From NCBI GenBank assembly GCA_013399115.1, contig VXAA01003918.1:91681-155680 (forward strand): 64,000 bases of DNA, in the 5' to 3' direction. Under the pieces are notes generated by a model. That model searched no databases. It was not told the origin of the DNA and saw nothing but the letters and a program-made list of their open reading frames with translations. Both the position numbers and the translations under genes were made by a program. Position 1 is the first letter of the stretch, and the number at the start of each line of letters is the position of its first letter. This stretch comes from Anseranas semipalmata. Taxonomy: Eukaryota; Chordata; Aves; Anseriformes; Anseranatidae. This document shows, one piece after another, positions 11,879 through 24,544 of the stretch.

Positions 11879-13900
11879 TTAAATGGACAAGTGGTCCTTT
11901 GCTTATCCCCTTCAAGGGAGATGAAAGTATATTCACTTCAAACAGCTATACAAGACTCATACCATTCCTGTTATTTCTCATTCAGTATCAGAAAGTCAGC
12001 TCTTTAATCCATTGGATTTATGATATTATTCCACATCTCCACCTTGTTCAGTTTCTTAATTACCTACTTTGGTTAGAAAGGACTTCCCACAAACATTTCC
12101 ATTATTATCTCATGATACACCTCCATTCTGTTCCTTAAATGTCTCCTTTAGCTAAAAATTGGTACAGAAAATTTGCCTGTCCCTGTGATTTATCATGTGT
12201 CTGTAGTATATTTCTTGTCTTAAACTGCATTCCATAGCTCAGAGACTATTTTGTGCCCTTGGACACCTGGCATGTTATGGTTCTGGTCCACTGGATCAGG
12301 TGCTACTTAATGTAAGGCATTGATTTGTTTTGTATTAAATAGACATTCTTTCTGCCTAGATGCTCTGTCTTCATTACAGTGGAAGAGTTATCTGAAGATG
12401 TGCATAAAATATGGCATTTAGCAAATTGCAAAGACTATACCTATTGTGCCAAAAAAAAAAAAAAAGAGAGAGAGAGACTGTAGTAAGAGTTTGCACAGCA
12501 TACTTGTTTTTTGCACCCTAGAGAAATTCTCTAAGCCAAATCTGTTGGCTGCTATAGAAGGTTGGCTTAATACCTCAAAAGAAAAGTCCAGGGCACTTGT
12601 TCAAACAAATCCTGTACCCCCGGCTCTTAGCACAGCTAGCACAGAGGACATGTTTTGAAAAGCGACTTTTAAGTGAGAGGTTATGCAAAAGTCATATATA
12701 TTGGCAGGGGTGGTTTCCAGATCCTCAGTTCAACTGCACTCCACCTAAATAGATTCAAGCTACTTGAACTACATGTGACCACATATAATTTTTCTGAAGG
12801 AGCTATCTGAAGAGACATAATGAAACATAACATTAGGTATAGTAATATTACCTTGCATTGCTTGTTTATCTTTAGCTGTTGTGTAGCATACTATAGGATT
12901 TGTTTTCCTCTTGACATATTAACAGTATTCTATTGGTTGTGCCATTTCAGTTTTACTGTCTAAAACAAAGGCAACACAAGATTTATGGAAGGTTATAGTT
13001 TATAAATTTTGTCTTCCTTGTACATGTATTTGTGTTTGAATCACACTGTTGTTCTAATGAATAAAGTTTGAAGTTCAATGCTAACTTGACTGGTTATGTA
13101 GAAAAATTTGGTTTGCATTCACTTCATTTGTTATTATGTAGAAGTAATAATAAAAAATTCCAGTGTCTCTCAGTTTCAGAGGCATCAGGTGAACTTTGGG
13201 CTTCTCAAGATTGTCAAACAGGGTGAAGAAGCATGATCCTACTTGCCTGTGTTTTATTTATTTATTATTAAGAAAGGGAGATGAGCAAGAACTCATTGAA
13301 ATATATCAGTGATTGATACTATGATGGTAACAATTTTAACTGTTGCCAGTACTTGAGAATGACAGCCTACTGTTTCATTTTTATTATTATTATTTTAAAG
13401 TAGTTAATAATATTTTTTAAAATGGTTTAATATGCCTAATGGAGAAACAAATTGTAGAATACGGCTTGCAAAGAGACCATCTTAAATGCAGAAATCAAAG
13501 AAATTTTTTAGCAGTAGTCTAGATAAAATCCACCAGAAGTGTTGAGACATAAAATGAAATGTGTCAATAATAGTTACATGGAAAGAGGCACTTCAAAAAT
13601 TAAAAATGAATATGGCAGGTCATTGTGTTGCACAACTAAGGTTCTTTCAAAGTGGAGACGTGTCCAGGTAGTCCAGCGTCAGCATAGCTGTTTTATGTCA
13701 TCTCCAGGTTCAAAGCTGAATATTCATCAGAGGTTCTAGTTAGGGAGTGTTTTTCTGAAATATTTGTGAGCACAAAAAAAAAACAAACGTTCACATTATT
13801 ATTGCCAATGTGTTTTTTATTGAAATCTCTGTTAGCCTCAGTGTAGCAAAGCATAAAAACAGGTGAGCAGATGCAAACAGTGGAATTAATTCTTGCTTTG

Positions 13901-13921
13901 GTACCAAAATTATTTTGGTAC
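13901..13921. repeat. Near-perfect 21-base palindrome
   Basis: The arms GTACCAAAAT and ATTTTGGTAC are exact reverse complements separated by one T. Confidence 0.9.
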
Positions 13922-16900
13922 TGAAATTCTTAGCTGAAATCTATTTTATCAAAGTCCTTGGAATCCTTGGAACTCAAGAAATCCCACATTTGAAAAAAAA
14001 TATTAGTTTTACTCTTGAACTGAAATCAAGAAAATATTGAATCAAGGCTTAAATGCTGTTGACCCAAAACCTGAAATATTTTAGAAACTAGAAAAAAAAT
14101 ATCCTTTATCTGGAAGATATTAAGGTAAAATAAGATCAGAAGTTATCCAGAATAAAATGAATATGTGAAAGATGACGTAAAAAGCATGAGTAGCTAGATT
14201 GAAAACATGTATCATAAACAGCAGTTTATAACACTGTTTTAGAAACAGGAAAAGACATCTGGGCTTCAAAGAACTGCGCTGAAGAAAGGAGACAAATATC
14301 AAATCTGTTAAATAGGGATGACATTTTGGCAACTTTCTAGGGTGGTTCCTCAGCTGTAATTCCTCAGGGTATACTGTTCTAGTTCTGCTGACTTTCAATG
14401 ACAATAAATACCTGCCAAAATCAACCTGCAATCTATTTTTGGACACAAAGCATAAGATTACCAACTGAGTTAGAAGAACAAACCCAACAAAATGCTTTTA
14501 AAATTTGAAGAACTGTGGTATTTTGGATTCTATCCATATGAAATACTGCTCTTTTTCAAATACATGAGAGCATATACTGGTATTAAACAGCTCTGGGAAT
14601 TGTCACTGTCACAAAAGAGATTAGTGTCTTTGTGCTTTCTTCATGGTATTTTCAACTTCTGAACCAGACAATGACTAAATTTTTATGACAAAAAATGTTT
14701 GCAGTACTAATACTGATCTCATTTGTCTCTTAAATGCTAAAAGAACTTTGACCTTATGAATCTAAAAACTCTTCTGTAGAAACCAAAATCTTATCATTCA
14801 TACATAGAAACAGAAAATATTGGACTTGCTAGTGTCCAAGTAAAATATTGTCTTTGAAAAAGAGCAGGTGATAAGACTATTTACATCTCTGCCTGTTATT
14901 TTTAATCTTCTTAGATTAATTCCAGCAGGTTTATTTTCAGTCACATTAATAGAATGCGCAAGGAGCAACTTATGCCAAAGGTTTATGTACTCTAGAGAAA
15001 GCACCAGTGTCTTTTATTCCCAGACTGGACTTTTACAACCAGACTGATGTGAAAATCTTTTTTACTAGGTGAAATGAGGTGGTTTTGAATATTAAATAAT
15101 GGCCTATTCTGCATGCAATGCATTTCTTAGTCACAATTATCACCAATAGAATCTCAGAATTCAGGACATCAAGGAAGGGAGAATTAGTTCCCTGAAAGAA
15201 CAACTCTATTCTAAACATTAAACTCTAGTCACGCTGTTGACTGTTAATGAACATCTACATGTGCATGCTTCTTTGAGTAATATGACATATTCTATTTTGT
15301 CACCCTTACTGGAAACTCCTATTTGCTCTCTGCTTCCATAATGCTTCAAGAAGTGAGCAAAGAATAATTGCATACAGCAATTCTTTTTCAGCCATGATAA
15401 AATATGAAGAGATATATTATTCCTTATACCCTATTCCCCATTTATCTGTCTCTATTTTCAATATCCTCATCTGCAGTGAAAACTCTTTAGATTGAGTCAA
15501 AAGCTGGGTAATTCTGATTAATATATATTTTGGCTCTTAAAAAAAAAATGCTCATAGGCACTACTATAAAATATAACCACTGCAGGTACAATTGTATATG
15601 TCTATTGTTTCATGAGACATGAGTTTTAAAACTATATTTTGAAAAATGTTTCAGAAATTTAATCCAAGAATATTTTTTCAAAAGTTCTGGTACTTATTTT
15701 AACTTTTTGCATTGGAAATCTTACGAAAGCTAATCTGGACAGATTTGGAAATCCAGTCAAAGCCTAAGTCCTAACTCAAAGTTTTCCTTATCTGTTTTCC
15801 ACATCACCAGCAAGTGAATAACAACTTTAATTATACCTTAGTAGTTGCGGAATTTTAATTAATACTAATCAATCCACATATGCTTTTCCAGAGAAAAGAA
15901 AAGGTGTTATTTTAATCCAATCCAGAATTAACCTTATCTGTACATTTAATGTGAATGGACAGAATGCCTTATTTCCATTCAGTTTATCTTTAACTGATTT
16001 TCATTAAAGCAATTCTGCCCTGAAATATTTTCATGGTAATAATAACAGAGGGAAAATATTGATGTGGTTTTCCATGTACACACAGAACGTTATAATGATG
16101 GATTCAGTCTATACACTAATGTGAAAAATCTGAAACTATTTAAATTGAATTAGCAATCCAGAAAAATAATGAATGCATCTCTATATGATTAGTTCTTATT
16201 TTCCAATTATGCTGTCAATGGATGAAGATATACACCATTACAATGAGCACTAGCTAATTGACAACTTTTTCTGAGCATTCTCAAAGACAAGTCAAAATCT
16301 GACTGCTCTTGAGGTCTGAAGTTTTCTTCTATACAGGGATTAAGTTTCCATGGATTATGTTGTGATGTGTTAGTGGGATATTTCAAGACTTCATTATGTA
16401 TTACTACTTCATTAGAATTAGAGACATTGCAGAATTGTCCCTGAGTCAAAACTAATGACCAAATTTTCACTTCTATACCTGATTTATCTTCAGTAGCACT
16501 CTCCTGACCAGATTTTGTACCCCAGGAGAAACCCAGCTGTACTTGCTACTAAATGTTGATATGATATTGTCCTGTGACTGCCTTTAAACAGGCCAGACAG
16601 GATGCTTGCCTAGGAACATCCCCAAGGTACTGTCCTAGGAGAGTTCCTGGATTATTTCTTGAAAGGTCATGATGTATGTCTCTGACATAAGGCAGGCAAG
16701 GTTTTTTCCTCTCAGAATGCTCTTGTCATTCATATTTCAATACTTGCAAAGGAAAAGGGTTTGGCAGGAAAAAAGCGTCACCATTCACATACTCCTTCAG
16801 TAAATTTATGAACAGTTACATCTTGGTTTACCAGGAAAATCAAAAATATTGGTTGTGAAGTGCTTTCTTTCCCTATGGAAAATGAACAAACAACCAAACG

Positions 16901-19900
16901 AAAACAAAACAAAACAAAAAGCATTGTTTCAGATTGTCAGCTCATACTTTTTTACATAAGTTTCCAAACTGAATGTGCTGATATTTGTAATGACACTAGC
17001 ACCTAAAAAAAAACTTAGATAAGCATATTGAGAAAACGTGCATATTTTTCTTGAGAGCAAAAACATTTTTCTTTAATATAGTATTTAAAAGGATTTCACT
17101 TGCATCCCAGATACTTTGAAAGTTCACAGTTATAAATGAAATTTCCATGGGATATAATTAAACTGAATTCATTAAGCAGAAATCCACTATGTCAAGCAAA
17201 GGAGGTATACATGGGAGGTAAGTTTCCAAAATTGTACCTTTTCCATTAGCAAATGATTCACATGCCTTGACTTGGGATGGAGCATCAATGGCACTGTCTA
17301 GCTTAGTCTGTTCTAGATCAGTTTTTATTTATAAACTGTAATTTTAAACATATCTTTGAGCCCCATGTTTTAAAATAGCAAAAATTCCCAAAGGGCTTGA
17401 GGGTTTGTAGAACTGTGGTTTTTCAATAAAAAGACTTTGCCTATTTCTCCTGACACTTCTGCATAAACTTATAAAAATTTTCTTTTAATAAAGTAGCTTG
17501 TAGTAGAATAGGAGTGTACTTTACTTGATCATGCTTGTGGAATGTCTTTTGTAAAAAGAAAATATTTTGGAAGCTACATTCATGGAATGAACACAGATTC
17601 CAAATCTGACTTTGTCCAGTGAAGTTGCTAATCAAAAATGTATTGGAATGATTGAGTAGAAAGAAAATCCAGAACTCACTCAAGTCAGTGTTGAATTCTT
17701 GTGAGCTGCCAACAATTCAGTAAGATTTTTTTCCTTACAACAGCAACAGAATCATAAACTTGGCTTAGTTCCATAGGTATAGGCTTGATCTTACTGAGAT
17801 TCACTGAGTTAGTGATAAATAATGAGATCATCTATAACCTTAGGAATCATGATAAAAAAGACTGAAGCAAGTGAGAACCCTTCTAAATACAGAGGAAGAC
17901 AATGACATCTTTATGCAGGTTTGGTTGACTGTTGTAACACAGCAAATGAACTGAACCTCACAGGTAGAAGTTCTTCCTTGTGGCATGAATTCAATCTCCT
18001 AGCTGAAGACCATATGCAGGCACTGACTCCCCTGCACCAGATTAGACTGCATCAGTTTAAGATATAAACAGCTCATCTTTCTTCTTTGTTTTTCTGCCAG
18101 AAGTTATGCAACAGAACCAGGGGTAATAGAAGGAATTGTGTTTATGCCTCAGTATAGACTCATTGGTGCAACTCCACCACTTCTAGCTTCAGAGTTGCAA
18201 ACACATTTCTTCTGTCACTCATTTTCAGACTGCTTGGCAAATTGATAAGGTAAAAAATTAGACAAAGACACTATGTTAAAACACAACAGCTAGATTTGCC
18301 AGAGGTGTCAGTCCTGTGGAATTTAATAGTTTATTTTAGTCACCTTGTAGTTAATACATTTTTCAATGTTACACTTTTTACATTATATCTCTCATTACAG
18401 TAATCTTGTGAACTCATTGAGCACGTTATGCTAACTAGGGACAAAGTAGTGATGTTCATATCCTCTATTATTCTCTCTTTCAGCTACCAAGCAGTTAACT
18501 TCCAAGAGTAAATAACTACCTAGCCTCTTTCAGTTAAAAGTGAGGAAGTATCCCAAGAGTTTGCAGAGGAAAGAGAACAAACTGAAGCTCGTCAGTTGTT
18601 GACTCCATCTTAAGTTTTGTTATTTCATCTTCAGAATATCTACTCTTTCATAAAAAAAAGATTAATGATACATTCAGAACCTTGTTGCCATGAATCTCGA
18701 GCACTTGGACAAAATGAAACACTTCAAGCTGGGTCCTTACCAGTGTTTCAAGGAAGCAACAACAGCTCATGCCAGCTTAATGTGTAATATTTCCTTTGGA
18801 TGTTTTCAAGCATAATTTACATTTTTTGTCTGGACATCTGGTGATTTTCTGCCCTCAAAGTGCTGTTAAACTTGCCTTTGAATATCAGAATATCAGGAAT
18901 AAAATATTGTTTTGAAACTGTATTCAAACCTTCTCCTACATGAGATACTTAAAGCAACTAAGGAGAACCTATATGTTCTCCTGCTTCCTTTTGCTTAGAA
19001 ATTGCTTAGAAACAAAACACAGTTGAAACAAACACTTCAGTAAGCTCCTTGAAATGACCCAAAGCCAGATTTTTTTTTTCCTAGGAGGCTGCAAGTACTT
19101 AGGTCATATTACAGTTGATAGCAGTTTGTTTGTTTGTCTGCCATAGCTGCAGATGACAGAGATCCAAAACCCATTGACTTGAATAGGCTTTGGATTGACT
19201 ATAGGGAAAGGATTTCCACCGTAAATTGGAATGCTAAAAACATAATAATTTAACACTCCAGCTTCAGAAAAATGATTCCAGCCTCTCTTTTTCTCTCTTG
19301 CAAACACACACATTTGCCTAGGATCAAATTCTGTCTCCTTTGGTCATGTTAGATAACTAAAATCACTGGTACAATTCAAAGGTGTAATCAAATGTGAATA
19401 AAGCCTTAAATACTTGCCTAAGAGGTGGGAATTTTCCCTTCAAGCCTTGTTGAAAAGTTATCAGGCACACCCTCAAATGAGGTCAGTAGATTCTCACGTG
19501 TTTTTATGTACAATATTGTCATCAAAATAAAACCCTCACATTAAAATCACATTAAGTTGCAGTCAGGTACTCAGTGGCTTGGGTATGCCAAAATCTGGTG
19601 TTGCCCTTTCTTCACCAGATAGAAAAAAAACTAACCTCAGTCTGGCTGTGCTTTTCTAGGACTATAATTCACAGATGCAGTGACTACTCCAGACAGCACT
19701 CACCAACACATGCAAGTCTCAGACTTCCTTAGAACAGCTGAAAACAGGATTGAATCAGTTACTAAGAACAGAGGACTGAGGCAGAGCAGCCAAGTAGCTT
19801 GCTGCTATCAATCATTTATTTTCAGCTTTCAAAAGCAAAGAAAATTTTAAGAGGGCCAGGGGTACATGTGGAGAGTAATGGGGAGGGAGAAAGGAAGAAA

Positions 19901-20366
19901 GAGAAAGGAAAAGGAGCTCTGACTCAGTCAGTGAATCATTCTGTTTCTTTTTTTTTTATCTCAGCAAAAGTTCAGAATTTTTGTGAACAACTGGAGATCT
20001 TCTGAACTGATAACTTAAGTAGCCCAAGGAAAAAAAACAATTATTTTCAGTTTGTTTGTTTTTTTCCTTGATAATCCAAGCAAGTAATTTTTATTGGTTT
20101 CATTAAATCTACAGATTTCTATGTTAACAAGATATTAATCTATCAAGATATTGTATAAATGAACTTGGAACAGGGAAAAAAGAAAGAAATTAAATAATTT
20201 TTGCAAGAAGGAAGATGAAGTTACATGCTGAACACAATGACAAAGTTTCTAGAATTACCTTAGGTAATAAACATTGAAGGCTTAAGACACACAAAGTGAT
20301 TGAAGCCCTTACAGGGTGACTTCATGCATCCATCAGGACTTGCCAGAGATTTTGGAGACTTAGGTA

Positions 20367-20430
20367 CTCATTCTGGTTCTGCCACTGGCTCATTGGGTAA
20401 TATGGACCACCCATTTCTACTTCTGCCACT
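20367..20430 (+). repeat. Possible MIR-like ancient SINE trace
   Basis: GGTTCTGCCACTGGCTCATTG followed by a degenerate stretch resembles the MIR core segment TTCTGCCACTGACT. The match is short and decayed. It could be chance. Confidence 0.25.
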
Positions 20431-21172
20431 TTACTAATATCCTTCTGATTCATTTTGAAAATAATGGAAGAGAAACATTATAGGAGATATACTTTACTCA
20501 ATACTTAAAAAAAAAAAAAAAATCTGACCACTACGTGCAAAAGATGTTGTTTCAATGTATATGAGACACATTATTAGGATGTGTCATATATGACAGCCAA
20601 TGGGCAGCCAGGCAGAGAAAACCTTTAGGCAGAAATCCATCTCACAAAAACACCTAGATTTAAATGCCAACCAGTAAGTGAGGTAAAAAAAGATCAAGTC
20701 AATGGAACCTGGAGAGCTGTCTGGGATGGGATTCAGAGACCCACACATAGGCATAGGCAAGAAGTGCCATTGGAGATACTTTGGGGTAGCCCACCTTGTT
20801 TTCAGCTGGCAGAAGGGTATGAACATCCCAGAAGTTCTGCATCACATCTGCCACTTCCATGCAACTGACCCAATTACCCTAAAGTATCTAAAACATTAAA
20901 TGTACATGCTTTTTCAAACAAGTCTTGCCCCAGATAAGTATTTACTTTGCAGGTATTTACATCTAAGATGCCTTCAGGTGTCCTACCTGGACTCCAGACA
21001 ATGGTTAAGAAGGGCATAATGTATAGGTCCTGTGTCTGACCTGTCTCATCCAGGTGGTCATTTGGGTTACCCTAGGGCAACCATCCCAAATGTCATTACA
21101 AGCTTGTGTTGGCTTACAGCCACCGACTGTAATGGGAGCTGAGATGCTTATCTCAGATGTAGACACTTACGT

Positions 21173-21550
21173 TTAGATGTCTCGGGCTATGAGTTGGATC
21201 TTATCCCTGTTTTCCAAACCCCAGTAGGATTTGAACTTAGAATAGATGACAGGTTTCTCTGCACTGGCGTTGATGCATATTTGTGAAAGCACAGCAGCAG
21301 AACCTCTGACATCTGCAGTATTTTGGTGCTTAAAACAAAACATACAGCATGTGGCGATCACCAGAATTAAAACACAATATATAAACCCAATTATAAAGAT
21401 ATATGTCACAAGTGTACTCCCATTCTTATCACTTCTCTCTGTTAAAGAGATTGGATTGAGATAATTTAAAAAACATTGTGTTCTTATTCTATGCATTAGT
21501 TTGTGAAATAGCACACGGTATGAAACCAAAACTTCCCGATTAAAACCCAA
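21173..21550 (-). other. Unassigned 125-codon ORF with one hydrophobic segment
   Basis: The frame would encode a protein with a strongly hydrophobic stretch of about 20 residues (about 49-69, IFIIGFIYCVLILVIATCC) followed by a polar tail. I do not recognise it. The length is within what chance yields in this window, there is no upstream exon evidence, and no repeat explains it. I list it only because a single-pass membrane profile stands out; it is most likely not a gene. Confidence 0.12.
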
Positions 21551-21940
21551 TGTATCTGCTGCATCCTGGTGTAGTTATATTACAAGCAAATGCATGATTT
21601 CAGTACTATGGACTATATGTGAATTAAACATCTGCCTAATATTATAACATCTCTATAAAAAACTATTAGACCATCAAATTATCATCTTGCAAAGCTGGGA
21701 AATACATCCTATCTCTGGGGAATTTTGGATATTACACTGATGCAATATTTGTTCTTCGCCAAGTAAACTTTATGTTATTTTCTTTGTTTCATTACATATA
21801 AATTTGTACATGCATTGTTTATAGACTGTATACACTAAGTAAGTCCAGGCCTTATTCACAGCTGTGAAATTAATCATCCTCTATGTACAGGGGATTTCAG
21901 GGAAAAATTGTTTGTATTGTTTTTTGTATTGTTGTTTTTT

Positions 21941-22490
21941 CACAGAATCACAGAATCCTTTAGGTTGGAAGAGACCTTCAAGATCACCTAGTCCAACCTA
22001 TGACCTAACACTAACAAGCCATCCACTAGACCATGTCACTAAGCTCTACATCTAAATGTCTTTTAAATACATCCAGGGATGGTGAATCGACCACTTCCCT
22101 GGGCAGCCTGTTCCAATGCCTCACAACCCTTTCAGTAAAGAAATTTTTCCTAATATCTAACCTAAACCTCCCCTGACGCAACTTTAGCCCATTCCCCCTC
22201 GTCCTATCACCTGGCACGTGCGAGAAAAGACCAATCCCCACCTCGCTACAGCCTCCTCTAAGGTACCTGTAGAGGGTGATCAGGTCGCCCCTGAGCCTCC
22301 TCTTCTCCAGGCTAAACAACCCCAGCTCCCTCAGCCTCTCCTCGTAGGACTTGTTCTCCAGACCCCTCACCAGCTTCATTGCCCTTCTTTGGACCCGCTC
22401 CAGCACCTCGATGTCCTTCTTTTAGTGAGGGGCCCAAAACTGAACACAGTACTCAAGGTGTGGCCTCACCATAGCCGAGTACAGGGGGAA
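21941..22490 (-). mobile_element. CR1 LINE, 5'-truncated, minus strand
   Basis: Read on the minus strand, this is the C-terminal region of CR1 ORF2 plus the 3' UTR, ending in a GATTCTGTGATTCTGTG-type tail at 21941. The sequence GTATTGTTGT lies on both sides (21926-21935 and 22491-22500), consistent with a 10-bp target duplication. However, the target is itself a TATTG-rich repeat, so part of the match could be pre-existing. Confidence 0.95.
22026..22406 (-). pseudogene. CR1 ORF2 C-terminal remnant (126 codons)
   Basis: The frame shows [69 protein letters not shown] and ends DVELSDMV, all typical of the CR1 C-terminus. Upstream the frame continues as [16 protein letters not shown] and is then cut by a TAA at about 22422-22424, where CR1 normally has the Tyr of the P-x-Y-K-K-D stretch. 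A single nonsense change therefore separates two otherwise open pieces. The RT and endonuclease domains are missing by truncation. Confidence 0.9.
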
Positions 22491-22580
22491 GTATTGTTGT
22501 ATTTGTATATATTGTATTGTATTTGTTGTATATATTGTATTGTCTTGTATTTGTATATATGTATTGTTGTATTGTATATA
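22491..22580. repeat. (TATTG)/(TTGTA) low-complexity repeat
   Basis: Imperfect TTGTA/TATTG units with TATATA interruptions flank the CR1 on its 5' side. A shorter piece of the same repeat lies on the other side (21911-21935), showing that the CR1 inserted into a pre-existing repeat. Confidence 0.85.
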
Positions 22581-22698
22581 CTGTTCAGTATTCTGACACC
22601 TCACAGTGTTCCTTTTCTTGTATGGTAAAACTTTAAGGCCAGGCAGTGCAAATGATAAATTAAACCGATGATTATATAACAGACTCAAAGGACAGAGG

Positions 22699-22762
22699 AT
22701 TAAAGACATAAGAAAAAAAAAAAAAAAAAAGGAAAGAAAGAAAGGACACAAAAAAAAAGAGC
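22699..22762. repeat. A-rich / GAAA purine tract
   Basis: A run of about 19 As followed by GGAAAGAAAG units and another A run. Confidence 0.85.
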
Positions 22763-23395
22763 ACAATAACTTAAAACATATATAAAATAATAAACTTACA
22801 GCCTTCAAAGCATAAGTAAACCACCTAATGCATTAAATTTGATATAAGAAAGGCATCTATCTTATAAAGAGTTCCTTTAGCAATTTCCTTCTCTGATGCA
22901 GATAGCAGTGCACAACAGTGGAAAGATAGCTGTCCTGCCTAAATGTGCAGGTAACAGGAACTCACATGGAAAAAGATTAGTGGCTGCTTCTTAGGGAGTA
23001 AATCCAGATTTGTGAACAGCTCCTACACATCATAACACAAAAAGGGTAGCAAATTCATTTTTTCATTGGCTTACACCCTGAATTGCCATTTGTGCAATTG
23101 CATTTCTGCAATTTTTTTCCACTGGTGATTTTCTAAAATTACTGTGACCATGAGGGAACAGAAAACAAAGGAGTTACAATTTGTCTTTCTTTTACAATAA
23201 AGTAAATAAAAACTCTAGGTTCTAAACACAGAGACAATTTTTCAGTAAAGGAACATCTATATCTTTCAAATGTGGAACCATTTGTAGTTTCATATATGTT
23301 GTTTGGGATGGTTGGTAAGAAATCAACAACTAGGAGGTCTATGCATTTGGATTCGTTGTTACTGCCTTAATGCCTTATATAGTGCCTACAGAAAA
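22763..23395. other. Non-coding DNA, nothing recognised
   Basis: AT-rich sequence between two CR1 insertions with no open frame of interest. Confidence 0.5.
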
Positions 23396-23452
23396 TCACA
23401 GAATCATAGAATGTTTGGGGTTGGAAGTAACCTTAAAGACCATCTAAAACTA
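23396..23452 (-). mobile_element. CR1 LINE 3' tip (outer, interrupted copy)
   Basis: On the minus strand this reads as the last 55-60 bases of a CR1: the CTTTAAGG ... TTCCAACCCC block and a tail of ATTCTATGATTCTGTG type. The rest of the same minus-strand element resumes at 24346, on the far side of a plus-strand CR1. The two pieces rejoin at the CR1 consensus site around CATCTAG/TTCCAAC, so this is the displaced 3' end of the 24346-25780 element. Confidence 0.85.
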
Positions 23453-23458
23453 GACCAA

Positions 23459-23925
23459 CCATGCTTGACCAACCTGATAGCTTTCTATGATGGAATGACT
23501 AGCTGGGTGGATGAGGAGAGAGCAGTGGATATTGTCTACCTTAACTTCAGCAAGGCTTTTGACACTGTCTCCCATAACATCCTCACAGGTAAGCTCAGGA
23601 AGTGTGGGTTGGATGAGTGGACAGTGAGGTGGATTGAGAACTGGCTGCATGGCAGAGCTCAGAAGGTCATGATCAGCGGCACTGAGTCTAGTTGGAGGCC
23701 TGTAGCTAGTGGTGTCCTCCAGGGGTCTGTACTGTTCAACTTATTAATCGATGACCTGGACGATGGAATTGAGTGCACCTTCAGCAGGTTTGCTGATGAC
23801 ACAAAACTGGGAGGAGTGGCTGAGACACCAGAGGGCTGTGCTGCCATTCAGAGGGACCTGGACAGGCTGGAGAGTTGGGTGGTGAGGAACCTCATGAAGT
23901 TCAACAAAGGCAAGTGCAGGGTCCT
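23459..23925 (+). pseudogene. CR1 reverse transcriptase fragment, motif A mutated
   Basis: This is the plus-strand frame of the nested CR1. Motif A reads [14 protein letters not shown], where active CR1s have Asp instead of the Asn (codon near 23540), so one catalytic metal-binding residue is lost. The motif B region reads [11 protein letters not shown]: the usual P of PQGS is L, and about three residues (Leu-Gly-Pro) are deleted before VLFN. Motif [10 protein letters not shown], is intact (FADD at 23789-23800). The frame continues KFNKGKCRV into the assembly gap. An open frame extends upstream into the other CR1, but that part is not native. A dead enzyme fragment. Confidence 0.9.
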
Positions 23926-24294
23926 NNNNNNNNNNNNNNNNNNNNNNNNNNNNNNNNNNNNNNNNNNNNNNNNNNNNNNNNNNNNNNNNNNNNNNNNNNN
24001 NNNNNNNNNNNNNNNNNNNNNNNNNNNNNNNNNNNNNNNNNNNNNNNNNNNNNNNNNNNNNNNNNNNNNNNNNNNNNNNNNNNNNNNNNNNNNNNNNNNN
24101 NNNNNNNNNNNNNNNNNNNNNNNNNNNNNNNNNNNNNNNNNNNNNNNNNNNNNNNNNNNNNNNNNNNNNNNNNNNNNNNNNNNNNNNNNNNNNNNNNNNN
24201 NNNNNNNNNNNNNNNNNNNNNNNNNNNNNNNNNNNNNNNNNNNNNNNNNNNNNNNNNNNNNNNNNNNNNNNNNNNNNNNNNNNNNNNNNNNNNN
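23926..24294. other. Assembly gap (369 N)
   Basis: Unknown bases inside the nested CR1. Two CR1s in opposite orientation here would form a long inverted repeat, a likely reason for assembly failure. Confidence 1.
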
Positions 24295-24544
24295 AGATGA
24301 TCTCCAGAGGTCCCTTCCAACCTCAACCATTCTGTGATTCCGTGACTTAGTTCCAACTCCCCTGCCATGGGCAGGGACACCTTCCACTAGATAAGGTTGC
24401 CCAAAGCCCCATCCAACCTGGCCTTGAACAATTCCAGGGATGGGGCATCCACAACTTCTCTGGGCAACCTGTTCCAGTGCCTCACCACCCTCATAGTTGA
24501 ATAATTTCCTCCTAACATCTAGTCTAAATCTCCTCTCTTTTATT

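Larger units (their letters stand above)
11879..21940. other. About 10 kb of non-coding DNA
   Basis: No exon, RNA gene or clear mobile element was recognised. Minor items are an A run followed by (GA)n near 12451-12477, a 10+1+10 palindrome at 13901-13921, a short hairpin at 18961-18982, and a weak MIR-like trace at 20367-20430. Open frames (for example 14120-14464 minus, 114 codons, and 21173-21550 minus, 125 codons) have no recognised domain and are within chance length. Confidence 0.5.
23453..24345 (+). mobile_element. Plus-strand CR1 nested inside a minus-strand CR1
   Basis: This CR1 runs from the middle of the RT domain to a GGTCCCTTCCAACCTC block and an ATTCTGTGATTCCGTGA tail (ending 24345), with 369 Ns in the middle (23926-24294). 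Its ends fall inside a single site of the minus-strand CR1. Flanks ACTAG (23449-23453) and CTTAG (24346-24350) may be a decayed target duplication. From the RT position before the gap to the CR1 end I would expect roughly 850 bases, yet only about 420 (Ns included) are present. The gap is therefore under-sized or the copy has an internal deletion. Confidence 0.88.

Noticed and set aside
14120..14464. 114-codon minus-strand open frame
   Set aside because: Chance length, no domain, no splice context.
18961..18982. AGGAGAAC / GTTCTCCT hairpin with 6-base loop
   Set aside because: A perfect 8-base stem is expected several times by chance in a window of this size; no T run or other context.
19160..19200. 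Possible ancient palindromic repeat around CCCATTGACTTG
   Set aside because: The similarity is about 15 bases and the inverted arms match poorly.
23303..24337. 344-codon plus-strand frame taken as one protein
   Set aside because: It starts before the nested CR1, crosses another CR1's tip, and its second half is Ns; only 23459-23925 is CR1 RT.
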